Source: Papio anubis (Eukaryota > Chordata > Mammalia > Primates > Cercopithecidae). Taken from it: a DNA stretch of 64,000 bases. Below the pieces are notes generated by a model. It saw only the letters and a list, made by a program, of their open reading frames with translations. It made no database searches and was not told the origin of the DNA. Below are positions 46,691-58,558 of the stretch, piece after piece. The stretch covers positions 125,359,349 through 125,423,348 of the forward strand of contig NC_044984.1 in assembly GCF_008728515.1 (NCBI RefSeq). The letters run 5' to 3'. Each line of letters opens with the position of its first letter. The stretch's first letter is position 1. The translations under genes and the position numbers were made by a program.

Positions 46691-47109
46691 ACTTGCATTC
46701 TTGACTCTAAACTTGAAGGAGCAGTTTGAACTCAGTCTTTGTTCCATATAGAACCTTTGTTCTTCCAACCCTGGATTTAGGGTAGAAATCAATGTTTCCT
46801 GATCAAGGCGCCGTCTAAGAGAAACAATGGCCGTGCTGATGATGGTAGAAAGGGATGGAAGGGCGTGGTGACCTGGAGTCTGTGTGGGAAAGCACGGTGA
46901 AGGCGACCACGCCTCCTGAGCTCTTGAAACCGAAAGATTTCTCTCTCCTCAGCTTTCCAGGTTCTGGCAGTCCCTCTCTTTCTCCTCATCCTCCCTTGTC
47001 CTCCTCTTACTGCAAAATGTTTTTGACCTTTTCCTTTTTTCTCTTCCTTCCTCCTTCCTTCCTTTTTAGAATAATGGTGAAGGTGGACACTTTGCTTAAT
47101 GCTTAGGTG

Positions 47110-47313
47110 TCCTCTATGAACAAAACATCCTGCTGCCTGCCTTCCTTCCCTTCCTTCTCTCCCCTTCCTCCTCACTGCTCCCCTCCTCCTCCCCCTCTTC
47201 CCCTTCTCCTGCCTTCTCTCTCACTTTGTTTCCTGTCTCATTTTCTTTTTTCCATTTTCCTCCCTCATTTCCTTCCCTCCCTCCCTGTCTCCCTCCATCC
47301 TATCCAATCCTTT
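47110..47313. repeat. Pyrimidine-rich tract
   Basis: About 200 bases of mostly CCT and TTCC text upstream of an Alu. Confidence 0.85.
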
Positions 47314-47607
47314 CTTTTTTTTTTTGAGACAGACTCTTGCCGTGTCGCCCAGGCTGGAGTGCAGTGGCATGATCTCAGATCACTGCAACCTCTGTCCCCT
47401 GGGTTCCAGTGATTCTCCTGCCTCAGTCTCCCGAGTAGCTGGGACTACAGGCACCAGCCACCAAACCTGGCTAATTTTTGTATTTTTAGTGGAGACAGGG
47501 TTTCACCATGTTGGCCAGGCTGGTCTCAAACTCCTGACCTCAGGTGATCCACCTGCCTCGGCCTCCCAAAGTGCTGGGATTACAGGTGTGAGCCACCACA
47601 CCTGGCC
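47314..47607 (-). mobile_element. Alu (S-like)
   Basis: Full-length reverse Alu. Confidence 0.95.
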
Positions 47608-47959
47608 CCAGTCCTCTCTTTTTGTCTTCTTTTCCCACATCTCAGACTCGGTTCACCCCATTTCCTGCTGAAAAGCCCCATCCCTGGCTGTCTGTGTGAA
47701 CCAGAATCTAGGGGCCTCCTTCATGTTCCAGCTTCCATCCCTGAGGCTCGCCTGCCCCTGGGGAGCCCTGGTAGAGGAAGCCTGGCCCTGGTGTGTTTCC
47801 TCAGGAGTGCTCATGACGGGCACGGGCGCCCCAGACACACCAACAGAACCAACCTGTTTCCATCGCGAGAGAACAGCTCCATAATGTGTAGTATTTCATT
47901 CTAAAGAGTGCTAAACAGCTCTGAAAACCGGCCGGTTTGGCTGCCCGTTGGGCCTTTCG

Positions 47960-48110
47960 AAACACTGATTTCACATCATCCTCGCAAGAGCCCTGCGGTG
48001 GTGTCATGCCCTCGCACCGCAGGTGAAGAAGCGTGTCTTTCAGACAGACCAAGCGATTTGCTCAAGGTCACAGGGCTCAGAAGACACAGTATTAAGCCCA
48101 AGAAGCTCAC
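47960..48110 (-). mobile_element. Probable MIR fragment
   Basis: 'gatttgctcaaggtcacagggctcagaagac' (48055-48085) matches the antisense MIR core; the rest is divergent. Confidence 0.5.
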
Positions 48111-48396
48111 AGCGTGAGGGGAGTTAGGGGGGACAGACGCAGACAGAGATTCTTGGAAAACAGCAGCCGCGTGGTCAGTACCGGGACACAGGTTCCCTCA
48201 GGTGCTAGGGGAGCCTTAAGGAGGAGTCCCCAGTACAGAGCAGAACCCAGTCTTCCAAAGGCCAGCCTGCTTTCCACCACAACCACACCAAACTGGATTA
48301 TTTTGTTAAAGGTTCCCACAACTGTTAATCCTTTCTTGTTTTCTCATTCTGGCCCTCAGCACTGTGCCTTATGCATAGGAGGCATCCAATACATAT

Positions 48397-48680
48397 CTGG
48401 CACAGTGGCTCACGCCTGTAATCCCAGCACTTTGGGAGGCTGAGCCAAGAGGATCACTTGAGCCCAGGAGTTCAAGACCAGCCTGAGCAACAGAGTGAGA
48501 CCCCACCTTTATAAAAAATAAACATTTAGCTGAGCATGGTGGTGCATGCCTGGAGTCCCAGCTACTTGGGAGGCCGAGGTGGGAGGATCACTTGAGTCCA
48601 GAAGTTTGAGGCTGCAGTGAACCATGATCACACCACTGCACTCCAGCCTTGGTGACAGAGTGAGACCCTGTCTCAAAAAA
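48397..48680 (+). mobile_element. Alu (J-like)
   Basis: Alu lacking the first few bases, with a short A tail. Confidence 0.93.
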
Positions 48681-49752
48681 TATCTGTATATTTATTGACT
48701 TGTCTATGCACAGTCACTGAAGATTTGCGAGTCATCTGGTAAACCGCATCAGTAAAGCCAGCCAACCAGCAGGCATTCGCCTCACGGGGGGCTGCTTTGG
48801 CTTATATCACCTGCTTTGCCTGTCTACACTGGCAGAGGTAGCCAGCTATTTGCCAGATCTTTATGTCTACCATGTAGAGAGGTATTTCATTTTGTAAGTA
48901 ATTGCCAAACAACTTGAAACCATTTTAAGCCTTTGCATACTCTGTGCTTATCTGTGACCATAGATTGTCATTCTGGAGGAATTATAGAATGGCATAGTTG
49001 GGGGGCCGTAGGGACTATTGAGCCCCCTTCCCACTTTACAGGGAAGCCAGGAGGTAGGTTTGGAGAGGGAAATCCAGGGTCGGCAGAGTCCGGGCCCCTC
49101 CCTGCATCTGGAAGCTTTTCCAGGACCCCAGGCTGCCCGATTTCTTGCCTCTATTCCCCAGGGACAGCCTTCTGAAGCCGAGATGGTTGATTAATCTGAA
49201 TCCATAAATGCCACTGGCCAATAAATTGCAGGCCATTCTTAAAAAGTTTATAAGCATGCCATTGTATAGATGACATTTGTAATGAGGAAAAGGGAACTTA
49301 AAACAAACCCAAAGCCTGTCATTACCCAGCAGTGTCCTGGTCCTGGGGCACACGGCACAGCTGGCTCCAGCCGTCTCCAGAAGTTTGGGGCGGTTCACTT
49401 CACCCGCTCTATTTAGGGGTCTGGGAGGCCAAGCAGATAATTACAGTAATTATCATTCCTTAGATCTCCATCGTGCCGTGGAGTTTATAACGAACTGTCG
49501 GAACCGCTAGGCCATGGCGGAAACTTGATTCCTCATCTTCATGGTATTTATAATAGAATTTTAAAAAACAACATTTAGATCCAGTTGAAGAAATGGAAAT
49601 TTGGCAAATAGAGATTTTCTAAATACTAGAATTATATAGATAATTATAGTCTATGTTTATTTATTTATTTTTGCATTTTATCATTCATTCTACCTGTATA
49701 GTTAGTTTTTAAATTGCTAACATTAAAAATCTGGGAGATTTCAAATGCAAAA

Positions 49753-49835
49753 ATCTCTCTCTCTCTCTGTCTCTCTCTCTGTCTCTCTGTCTCTGTCTGT
49801 CTCTCTCTCTCGCTCTCTCTCACACACACACACCC
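49753..49835. repeat. (TC)n(AC)n microsatellite
   Basis: About 65 bases of TC/TCTG repeat followed by a short AC repeat. Confidence 0.95.
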
Positions 49836-49844
49836 CTCCCAGGC

Positions 49845-50170
49845 CCCTTGTCTTAGACATGGGGGATACAATGTAAATAGAACATTCAAGGAACAGAATC
49901 TGATTTGGAGACAACACACATATACTAACAAAAAATCCCAAACAATAGTAAATGCCATGAGAAAACCAAATAAGGACCTGAAAGAAAGAGCGGACGGTGG
50001 TGGCGACGAAGGCGTGGCATGAGGGGAGGGGTCCTGTGAACTGAGACCTGAATCATAGAACCAGCTACACAAAATGTGGGGAAGAGCATTCCAGGCAGTG
50101 GGAACAGCAGGCAAAGTTGTGCAGGAAAAATGAGCTCCATGTGTTGGAGGCCGAGGAGGATGGAGCCACA
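49845..50170 (-). mobile_element. Probable L2 fragment
   Basis: 'tgagacctgaatcatagaacc' and 'gaagagcattccaggcagtgggaacagcaggcaaag' (50081-50116) fit antisense L2-class sequence. Confidence 0.45.
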
Positions 50171-50433
50171 AAGGCCAGCCCGACCATCAGCAGGGGCCGG
50201 TGTTCCTCTGTGTGGTATAGATTCCAGCTGGACCGAGTCAGTGCAACACCGAAGATTATTCCCCTACAGGAAACCAAGGGATAAAGGTTTCCCTGGACTC
50301 ACACAAGGAATAAGTAACAGGGAAGGGAGAAGAATAGGGAAATCTGGAAGAAAAATGGAAAAGGAAAAATTAAAGGTTTTATTAACTTGTTTTGAGTATT
50401 AATACTCTGTCTCTCATCTCTGTCTTATGTCTG

Positions 50434-50456
50434 TGACACACACACACACACACACC
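50434..50456. repeat. (AC)n microsatellite
   Basis: About 20 bases of AC repeat. Confidence 0.95.
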
Positions 50457-50531
50457 AAACTCAATAAAACATTACATATGGATGATAAATTAATTCTGAA
50501 GAACTATGGTGATGTGGGCCTGAATATACCC

Positions 50532-50566
<35 letters not shown>

Positions 50567-50640
50567 ACTCTCTCCCGTTCTTTCTTTTCCTCCTCACCCT
50601 CCCATTTTCTCTCTCTGGCTCTGTCCCCTGCTATTTGTTT
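50532..50640. repeat. (TC)n microsatellite and pyrimidine tract
   Basis: Pure TC repeat at 50535-50567, followed by C/T-rich text. Confidence 0.94.
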
Positions 50641-53297
50641 TCCAGGCTGGGGTTGTTGTGGAGTCCTCAAATGGGCCATGGTTTTGCTTGGCTGGCCGAC
50701 CTGCCTAAGAAGACGTTTAGTCTTTAGGAGAGTTTGGTGAAAATCAAGGTGGTTGCAGAGCTAGGTGGTCTCACGCCACCTTCTCGATGGGAAGGTACCA
50801 CAGAGTGCCTTTTTCCCAAAAGAATGAGATTTTCTTGCTCTGATGAAACTTGTAGAACTACAAGTTATTTTACTCCTTGAGTTGGAAAAGAAACCTATGG
50901 GCTGAGTTCAGCCCATCCCATTAGCACCACACAATGTTTTATTTTTAAAAAATACGAACATTAAAATTTTGGTAGCTTTTGCTTTAAAAAAATCTGGATT
51001 TCTGACTCCACTTTAAAAAAAGGAAGACCTGACAATCCTGGGCAAACCTTCCCGCAGAGCCGCAATGCTTCGGCATCAGGAGGCACTACTTAATTTAGAC
51101 AGAGCACAGTTTTCCGCGCCACCTCGGCCTCTCCCGCTCTACGACTCTGGTGGTACCAGCTGATGGTTTCCAGCATCTGCTCTGATGAGTCTGGACTGTG
51201 CCTTGCAGCTTGTTAACTACCTTGGATGCCATCCCTGGACTCTGTCCAGTCACTTTTCAGGACTCGCTGGCCCCTGTGGGTGTTACAGCTTGCAGCCCCT
51301 TCATTGCTTGTTTGCAGTCAGTGTTGCTAGTTGCAAAACATCTGTGGCAACTGAGGTGTTGTACACTTGTCTGAAGTGCGGTGGTGTGGAGAGAAGGCAG
51401 CGTTCTGGCCTCAGCCCCCCTCTTCTCATCACTGGCCGCCTATGAACCCTGGCTGACTTTGGGGTGAACGAGACACCATCACTTTACTCTGTTAGCCTTT
51501 CTGCCAGGACTGATTGTGACCATTTGTAAATGGAAAGAATAGGAAGGGCTTTATCGTCCACAGGGTTATTTTATAAAGACGAGGATTCTGAAGACACATC
51601 TGTTCTTTGTATAACAGATGTTATTTCCTTTCACAATTTTTTTTTCCCGGATGACTGGAATAACAAGTCAATGAGGTTTTGTCCTCTTCGAAATGAATAT
51701 CCTAGATTTTAGGGGGAAAAACAAAGCACAGTAGGAATGAAAATGATTATTTTTGATTTTTGCATTTCAGATTCTTCGTATTGCGTTACAATAGTAGGAC
51801 TATCCTCACTGGAAATCAGCTGAAGTCAGGTCTTGCTTTCTAACATGCTACTTTATTTAGATAGGGCTATTTTATTTGGAGAGTAACACGACCCTGAAGT
51901 TATTGTTTAGGTACTTCTCTTTAGCTCATGTTACAGAGTTAACTTTGTTCTTGCCTTACATTTTGAACTTGTGTACATAAAACTGGAGGGACAGATGCAA
52001 ATTGAAAAGTGGAACCAATGAACGAGACGTGTGTGGATGTTTGGCACCCTGTGGATAAAAATTCAGATATTAGATGGGGTGTATCAGTTCTTATCTGAAA
52101 ATGGTGGTATGCTCCTAACTACCTATGGCACTTCAGTTGTGAAAGCAAGCCTTAAAATACTTCTAAAGGAATACAGATTGAAAAATTCAAATAGATCAGG
52201 AAGATAATGCAACATGAATCTTCTGCTTACACCTTGCACTCAGTTTTTCGATGTCTTCACTCCCAAAACACCAGTATTGGTTTCTGTATCTATCCAGACA
52301 TCTCTCTCTTCTTCTCTCTCCTCTTCTCTTCTCCATGCCTGCCCTGAACCAACTATATTTTACACAAATAGCTCATAGTATACACATTTTTACCACCTTA
52401 ATTTTTTAAAACTAGACAATATCAATGAAAGAACATGCTGTCTCAGTGCATTGATGAACCTTAGTATTCGTCCCAGCTGTATTCCAGTCCAGAGTGTAGA
52501 TGTGCCATATTTATTTAGCCAGCTCTCTGTAGATTAGCATTTAGGCTGTTCTCGGGTTTCTGATACTATTAAAAAATTCTGCAACAAACAAGCGTTTGCA
52601 TAGAGGTTTTTGATCATATGTATGAGTGTATCTCTAGAATAAATTCCTAGGGGTGGAATTACTAGATCAAAGGGAATATATACGTAAAATTGGGATAGAT
52701 ATTGCCAAATTACCCTTCAGAAGGGGTGTACTGATGTGAACTCTCATCAAAAATGTGGTGGAAGTTGCCAGCTTGGTATAGCTAACTTACTGCTTGCCAG
52801 TCTGATGGGTGAACTCTGATAAGCTCACTGTTGTTTAATATACTTTTAAAACTTATGAGCAAGTTTGGGCATCGTTTGATATATTTATACATAATTTTTA
52901 TTTCTTTTTCATTAAACTATTTGATTATCTCCTTTGCCTCAGTATTCGGTTGGTTCTTTTTAATAGTAGGAGTTTTACCAATATAATCGTTTAATACCTC
53001 TAAAAAGAAATCAGTACCCTTCTGTAATATGTATTACATAAACAACACTCCTCGCTTTGATTTTGCTTGATGTTTTTTTTCTGCACAGAAATTTTAAAAA
53101 GGTATGTTGTCACATGTATAGCCTGTTTTCTGCAGAAGCTTTTGTGTTTTATTTTATTACATGGAAATTTTGATCTATCTGAAAATTGTTCTGGTATAAA
53201 GAGTGAGGTTGGGATCTTAATTTTTTCCAGGTGGTGAACTGGTTCCAATGCCTTTGTTGAATAATATTTCTCCTCTAATTTAAAAGACCAGCTTTGG

Positions 53298-53612
53298 GGC
53301 CAGGCGCGTTGGCTCACACCCATAATCCCAGCATTTTGGGAGGCCGAGGCAGGTGGATCACCTGAGGTCAGGAGTTCGAGACCAGCCTGGCCAACATGGT
53401 GAAACCCTGTCTCTACTAAAAATACAAAAATCAGCTGGGCATGGTGGTGGTGGGCGCCTGTAGTCCCAGCTACTCGGGAGGCTGAGGCAGGAGAATCACT
53501 TGAACCTGGGAGGCAGAGGTTGCAGTGAGCTGAGATCACGCCACGGCATTGTGGCCTGGGCGACAGCAGTGAAACTCCTCCTCAAAAAATAAATAAGTAA
53601 ATAAAAAATAAA
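53298..53612 (+). mobile_element. Alu (S-like)
   Basis: Full-length Alu starting GGCCAGGCGCG with an (AAAT)n tail. The usual 'actgcactccagcctggg' reads 'acggcattgtggcctggg'. Confidence 0.94.
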
Positions 53613-54284
53613 GGACCACCATTATCACAGACTAAATTTCCGTAGGTGCGTAGGCGTCTTTGCGGATTTTTCTCCCGCTGAACTGTGTATCCGTGTGTCG
53701 CAATGAGCCATCTTCATGGCTGTAGTTTTATGCTGTGCCTTATCCTTGTGAGTGTGAAACTTCTCTCTTTATCCTCTTCTGTTTCTTCTCCAGATTTTCT
53801 TGCTTATTTTTTATATAAACTCCATAATCGTATATCTCCCCCACAGAAATTCTCTCAGCATTTTCACAACAGATTTCCTAATACGCATAGATTAAAGGAT
53901 AGTTGATGACATTGAGTCGGCTTTTCCAGTGGGTTGAATCCTTCATGCATTCAAGGGTTCTTTCATATCCCTCAGAATTGTTATTTTTTGCTTTCTTCAT
54001 GAAAATCTTGTACAATTCTTATTCTTGTGTTCATAAATATTTTCTTTTTGTTGGCTGCACTTATGACAACTTTTCTTCTTTTTTGTAGCATTATTGTTGG
54101 AATACAGAAAGGCAATTGACATTTGTATATTAAATTTGTACAAGCCTCCTTGCTAAATTCTTTTATTGTTTGTAATAGTGTTTTGCTTACGAAATTCTTT
54201 TCTTATTTGTAATAGTTTTCCACTTTGGTTATCAGGCATACATCATTTGAAAATAATGATCTTATTATCTCCTCTTTAAAAAGC

Positions 54285-54587
54285 TTTTTTTTTTTTTTTT
54301 TTTTTTGAGACAGAGTCGCGCTCTGTCGCCCAGGCTGGAGTGCAGTGGTGCGATCTCGGCTCACTGCAAGCTCTGCCTCCTGGGTTCACGCCATTCTCCT
54401 GCCTTAGCCTCCCGAGTAGCTGGGACTACAGGCACCCGCCACCACGCCGGCTAATTTTTTGCATTTTTAGTAGAGACGGGGGTTTCACCGTGTTAGCCAG
54501 GATGGTCTTGATCTCCTGACCTTGTGATTTGCCCGCCTCGGCCTCCCAAAGTGCTGGGATTACAGGCGTGAGCCACCGCGCCCGGCT
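54285..54587 (-). mobile_element. AluY
   Basis: Full-length reverse Alu. A second poly-T (54587-54603) follows its 5' end as well, an unusual symmetrical flank. Confidence 0.95.
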
Positions 54588-55682
54588 TTTTTTTTTTTTT
54601 TTTAAACAAGGAATAACATAAAGATTATTAGTTGATACTTTTCTATGATCTAGCAGTCATCTGGGGCAGCTGATTATTGTTGAGTCATCTAAACCATTAT
54701 TCCCATTTCTGGGAATGCATCCCGGAGACTAATCCCAGAGAAGACTAAAATTGTTTGCATAAAGCCACTCATATCAGTGCCACCTGTACGAGTAAGGATG
54801 GAAGCTATTGATTGTCCATTAGCAGAAGAATGGTGACACCTTTTATGGGGCAGCCACTCAAGAGAATGTGACCCAAAGTCAAATTATGAGGGCTTGATAG
54901 AAACCAAGAAATAATTCATAGAGCATTCAAAGAGAAGACCAGAATAGAAAATAACACACCTGCATAAAGTTATGTTTACTCCAAGTACAAGGATCATGAA
55001 GGAAATTTCGAACTGAGTAATGCTGAGTCTGGAGGAAGCATAGAGGGAAAATGGAATGACCGGGACTAAATTGAGAAAGGCTTACTCTGTGAGTATTGTG
55101 TCTACAACGAGCTGGCGGTGTGATTTTGTGCAAGACTTTCAGTTCTTGTCTTTTCGAATAGGCTAAGAATTCAATTCTCTTACAGATTATTGTTAGCATG
55201 AAATGAGGAAGTGTTTGTTGAGGACCTCAGTGCCTGGCAGACCATTCATGTTAGTTTTCTCCTCTTTTAAAGTGGTTTTACCCTTATTTTTTTCTATAGT
55301 GTGATTGCATTAGATATTAACTCTAAAACAATAATAAATAACAGCAGGATATGGAACATTCTTATCTTTTCCTGACATGAATGGGCAAGCTTCTAGTGTG
55401 TCACCAGTAAGCTCAGTGGCTTCTGTTTTCATGCAACAAGAGGCATCTATTCCTATTTACCCTGTTTTGTCCAGTTAAGGAACTATTTACCAGCTTCTAA
55501 TTTAAGAGTTTCTTTTTCTAACCAAGAGTGTGTATTGAATGTTATTACATATGCCTTCAGTATCTCCCATAGCCATGGTGATCCTTTTACTCTTCCCCCA
55601 TAATGCGTATGCGAAGCGGTTCTTACCCTTTAGTTCTTTCCTCCCTAATGATGATTTAAAATGTTTATTCTTTTTCCCCAAG

Positions 55683-55766
55683 GATTTCAGGTCTTGGCGT
55701 CTGCTTCCCATTACTGGCCACTGGAGAATGTGGATGGGATCCATGAACTTCAGGATACAACTGGAG
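55683..55766 (+). CDS. ADGRD1: ADGRD1 coding exon 3
   Basis: This 84-base exon completes the split Gly codon and encodes the segment from GFQVLASASHYW to ELQDTTG, then the first base of the next codon. The acceptor is TTTTTCCCCAAG|G and the donor GGAG|GTACAG. The 'HYWPLENVDG' stretch resembles the first strand of a laminin-G/pentraxin-like jelly-roll domain. The peptide agrees with my memory of the human protein. The exon starts and ends in phase 1. Eleven bases after it a 52-base minisatellite begins. Confidence 0.92.
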
Positions 55767-55776
55767 GTACAGACAC

Positions 55777-55980
55777 GGGTGCTGAGAGCAGCTGTGGGCC
55801 CGGGAAACCCAGGGCCACTGGGGAACATGGGTGCTGAGAGTGGCTGTGGGCATGGGAAACTCAGGGCCATCAGGAGATGCAGGTGCTGAGAGCGGCTGGC
55901 CTGGGAAACCCAGGGCCATTGGGAGACATGGGTGCTGAGAGCGGCTGTGGGCCTGGGAATCCCAGGGCCATCAGGAGAAC
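55777..55980. repeat. 52-base minisatellite, 4 copies, beside exon 3 donor
   Basis: Copies begin at 55777, 55829, 55881 and 55930, each starting '(g/a)ggtgctgagag' and containing 'gggaaacccagggcca'-like text. Unit length is 52 bases, 49 in the third. The array starts 11 bases after the ADGRD1 exon 3 donor and is G-rich, with many GGG runs. Confidence 0.95.
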
Positions 55981-56065
55981 AGATGTGGACAGAATCTGCT
56001 TTGAAGCCAGGGTGATAGAGATGAACAAATACTTGTGTAACTTCCCATAATAATTATTTCAAAGC

Positions 56066-56194
56066 TTTTTATTTTTTGTAGAGATGGGGTCTCGCTATGT
56101 TGCCAGGTTGGTCTCAAGCTCCTGGCTTCAGCAATCCTCTGGCCTTGGCCTCCCAAAGTGCTGGAATTAGAGGTGTGAGCCACTGTGCCAGGCC
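56066..56194 (-). mobile_element. Alu right or left monomer
   Basis: Single reverse Alu arm, 'tagagatggggtctcgctatgttgcc' to 'ccactgtgccaggcc'. Confidence 0.88.
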
Positions 56195-58261
56195 ACAGAG
56201 TATTTTACTAGAATTTTTTATAGAGAGAGCTATTACATATTGAATGGCAGAATTCCTGATTCAAAATATGATTAAAATGTGCATTTTCCCCAACAACCTT
56301 GAAACAGAAGCTGGCCTGAGGATGCCGCTATATGCAAGTCCAGGTGTCTATTTTCTAGGTTGAATGGACTGGCGTCATCTGCACGCTGGCCACAGCAGGG
56401 GCCTATCTGAAGCAGATGTCAAAGGCCAACTAAGACCAACTCACGTGTTTGAAGGGCCTATGCTTCATTCAGCAAATGCATCCCCATCTACCAATCAGCT
56501 TCTCCACACATCAGCTCCATTGGAAAAGATTAAGCATCACCTAAGACGTTTCCAATGAGACCCAATTCCAAATAGTCTGTGTTTGAGTTAATTCAGACAT
56601 TTGTTGGTAAGAGAAACCTCACACCTTCCTGGGTATTTTTTTTTTCTCTTTCTAATAAGGACTTTTTAAAAACTGTAAGCTTTGTATGACTTAGGACGGT
56701 TTTCCATTTCATTTTTATTTACTGATCGCTCTTGATCATGTCAGATGGCTGATGTGTGCGGCGAGGGTTTGCCGTACAGCAATCCTAGCATGTGCTTTGG
56801 TCGTCCCTGTTCTGGTTCCGTGGGAGGCATTTTATTTTTAAAACCATGTATTGCCGGTGACTGTGCTTTCCACACTGGCACACTAGCATTTTCCTTACTC
56901 CTATGATTTAATGTGTTGCTGGACATTACTGCTGAAGCTTCTGAAATGCTTCCTTAAAATTTGCACACTGAGAACCATCAGTGCTGCCTCTGTTGCTGGT
57001 GTTCTCAGAGTGAGGTGCAGTTGAGCACGCACTCCGTGAAGGGCACCTGCGTGGGTGCCACACGCGCTGCCTGCCCAGCATTGCTCTCATCCGCCTGCCT
57101 ATAGGGCGGCAATATGGTCACATTTGGAAACCACCCTAGAGCCAGATGCCTTTTCCAAACGGTTGGCCTGGCAGGGCAGAGAAAGCCCCTGTGTAAGTTT
57201 GTTTCATGACCGGTTCGGGTTCCAACAAACCACGTTCCCTTGTTGGCCTCTAGTTTTCTTTTTCGAAGGCCTTTATTTTAAAGCCGTGGAAAGGGGGTCA
57301 TTTCATCAAGAGGAGATGTCTTCTTGAAACAGTTCACTGTTCCAGGACCCAGCAATGAAAATGCCAGGAGTTTTTTTCAAACAAGAGCTTGAATAACTAT
57401 CAGTGTCTTTCTCTCCTCACCCCTATACCTGAACTCACTGTGGTGGCTTAAAGCAGTAACTCTTGGTGCTTTGAAACCTTTACCTATGAAAAATTCTTCT
57501 CTTAAGGTGATACAATTACAGATACAGTTACACACTGTGGCTGTATTTTGTTCCCTGAATGTATCGACTTCCAGTAAAGCTCTAATATATCCCTGTTTGT
57601 CCTGGAGCACTGCAATGTGGAAGGTTTCTCTGCACTTCCCTGCTGGATGCATTCTCTAGGTTGTAATGCGATGCTGGCATATTTCAATTTGATTACAGGC
57701 TTCTTAAGGGAAAAAAGAAAAGAGTCGACCCCATCAGCACATTTAGCTGCTGGGGACAGGCGAATGGCTTTGGCAAGCCTTTGGAGGATGTGCAGCTTTG
57801 TCGTTTGTTGCCGAATTCTCCGTCGTTTTGTCCATTTGTCATCATTCACGCAGTTGTTTTCATGCAGAGTGTGTGTCTCATCAGTTCTTGTGACATCATA
57901 ACCATTCATCCTTTTGTTGAGCCTGTGTCATAAGTGGCCAAGTTCAATTTCATATCTCTCAACTAAGTATCCGCATAGGGGTTGAAGCTGGAAAATTAGA
58001 ACTATCACACGTGGCCAAATTCAGCAGCCATCACACCCTGGCGTGTGAGCTGAGTGGGGTCACTGGAGTGGCCGAGCTGCTGACCAAAGTAAACAAGGGT
58101 GGTGGAGGCCGGGAGATGTGCGGTCCAAAGAGAAAGTCCAGGTGCTCTTGGATGAAAGAATCATCCTCCTGCTGCCTGCTGCAGGTTGAGAGATATGGTG
58201 GTCCCATTTGTCTTTTGTCTCACTCACTTGCTGTGCTTTTTCTTTTTGTTGTTTCACCCAG
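56195..58261 (+). other. ADGRD1: ADGRD1 intron 3, repeat-poor part
   Basis: About 2 kb without a recognised repeat. Open frames on both strands up to 135 codons (57502-57909, -) show no domain or splice pattern. I see no further exon before the cassette exon at 58262. Confidence 0.5.
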
Positions 58262-58357
58262 CGTCCCGAACCCACAAGCTCACTGTGCTTCCTTCCCGTA
58301 ATGCTACCTTTGTGTATTCCAATGACTCTGCCTACTCAAATCTCTCTGCAACCGTAG
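58262..58357 (+). CDS. ADGRD1: ADGRD1 cassette exon 4 (long isoform only)
   Basis: This 96-base exon has phase 1 on both sides, so it adds exactly 32 residues between ...QDTTG and DIVEGK.... The peptide starts ASRTHKLTVLPSR and ends NLSATV. The acceptor follows a long pyrimidine tract (TTTTTGTTGTTTCACCCAG|C) and the donor is TAG|GTGAGC. I recall the human long isoform carrying the same insert, with the canonical form lacking it. The insert holds three N-glycosylation sequons (NAT, NDS, NLS), so inclusion would add up to three sugars at the start of the pentraxin-like domain. Confidence 0.85.
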   Translation, partial: RPEPTSSLCFLPVMLPLCIPMTLPTQISLQP

Positions 58358-58558
58358 GTGAGCATTTACGTACTTTTGTTCTTCGTTCTGTCAAGTTTGG
58401 ATCTACGATGAATTCTGAGGCCAATTCTGTTTGGTAGTATCTGAATTCACTATGTCCTGGCTAGCAAGTGAGCAAATGTCCCAGTCAAGAGAGCAGATCC
58501 AAGGTGTTAAAAATAACCACTAGGGTTAAGTCTAAAGGAAGATTGCAATACATTAGAA

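Larger units (their letters stand above)
52200..55440 (-). mobile_element. Old L1 in ADGRD1 intron 2, reverse
   Basis: 52200-53290 reads as reverse L1 3' region ('gtggaattactagatcaaaggg', 'attgccaaattacccttcag'). 53900-54280 reads as reverse ORF2 ('gcaattgacatttgtatattaaatttg', 'ctaaattcttttattgtttgtaatag'). 55290-55440 may be more of the same. It is interrupted by two Alus; all frames are broken. Confidence 0.65.
43675..55682 (+). other. ADGRD1: ADGRD1 intron 2, ~12 kb
   Basis: It begins GTAAGA and ends CCCCAAG. It contains the (TTCC)n tract, the CA/CATG array, six Alus, an L2-like stretch, two (TC)n tracts and an old reverse L1. Parts not covered by those entries (43675-43960, 44338-44845, 45164-45864, 46700-47100, 47608-47955, 48681-49750, 50645-52200) hold single-copy sequence in which I recognise no exon or RNA gene. 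Confidence 0.85.

Noticed and set aside
45661..46751. Several long open frames (up to 193 codons) on both strands rich in Thr/His or Cys/Met/Val
   Set aside because: They are translations of the CA/CATG repeat array; periodic sequence without stops is expected to stay open.
49665..50171. 168-codon frame on the - strand with an acidic/Arg-rich stretch
   Set aside because: The charged stretch is the (TC)n repeat and the remainder fits an old L2-like fragment.
53000..53539. 179-codon frame on the - strand
   Set aside because: Its start is antisense Alu protein-like text and the rest is L1 3' sequence.
57502..57909. 135-codon - frame in ADGRD1 intron 3
   Set aside because: No domain, no splice pattern and no promoter signal; opposing frames are also open.
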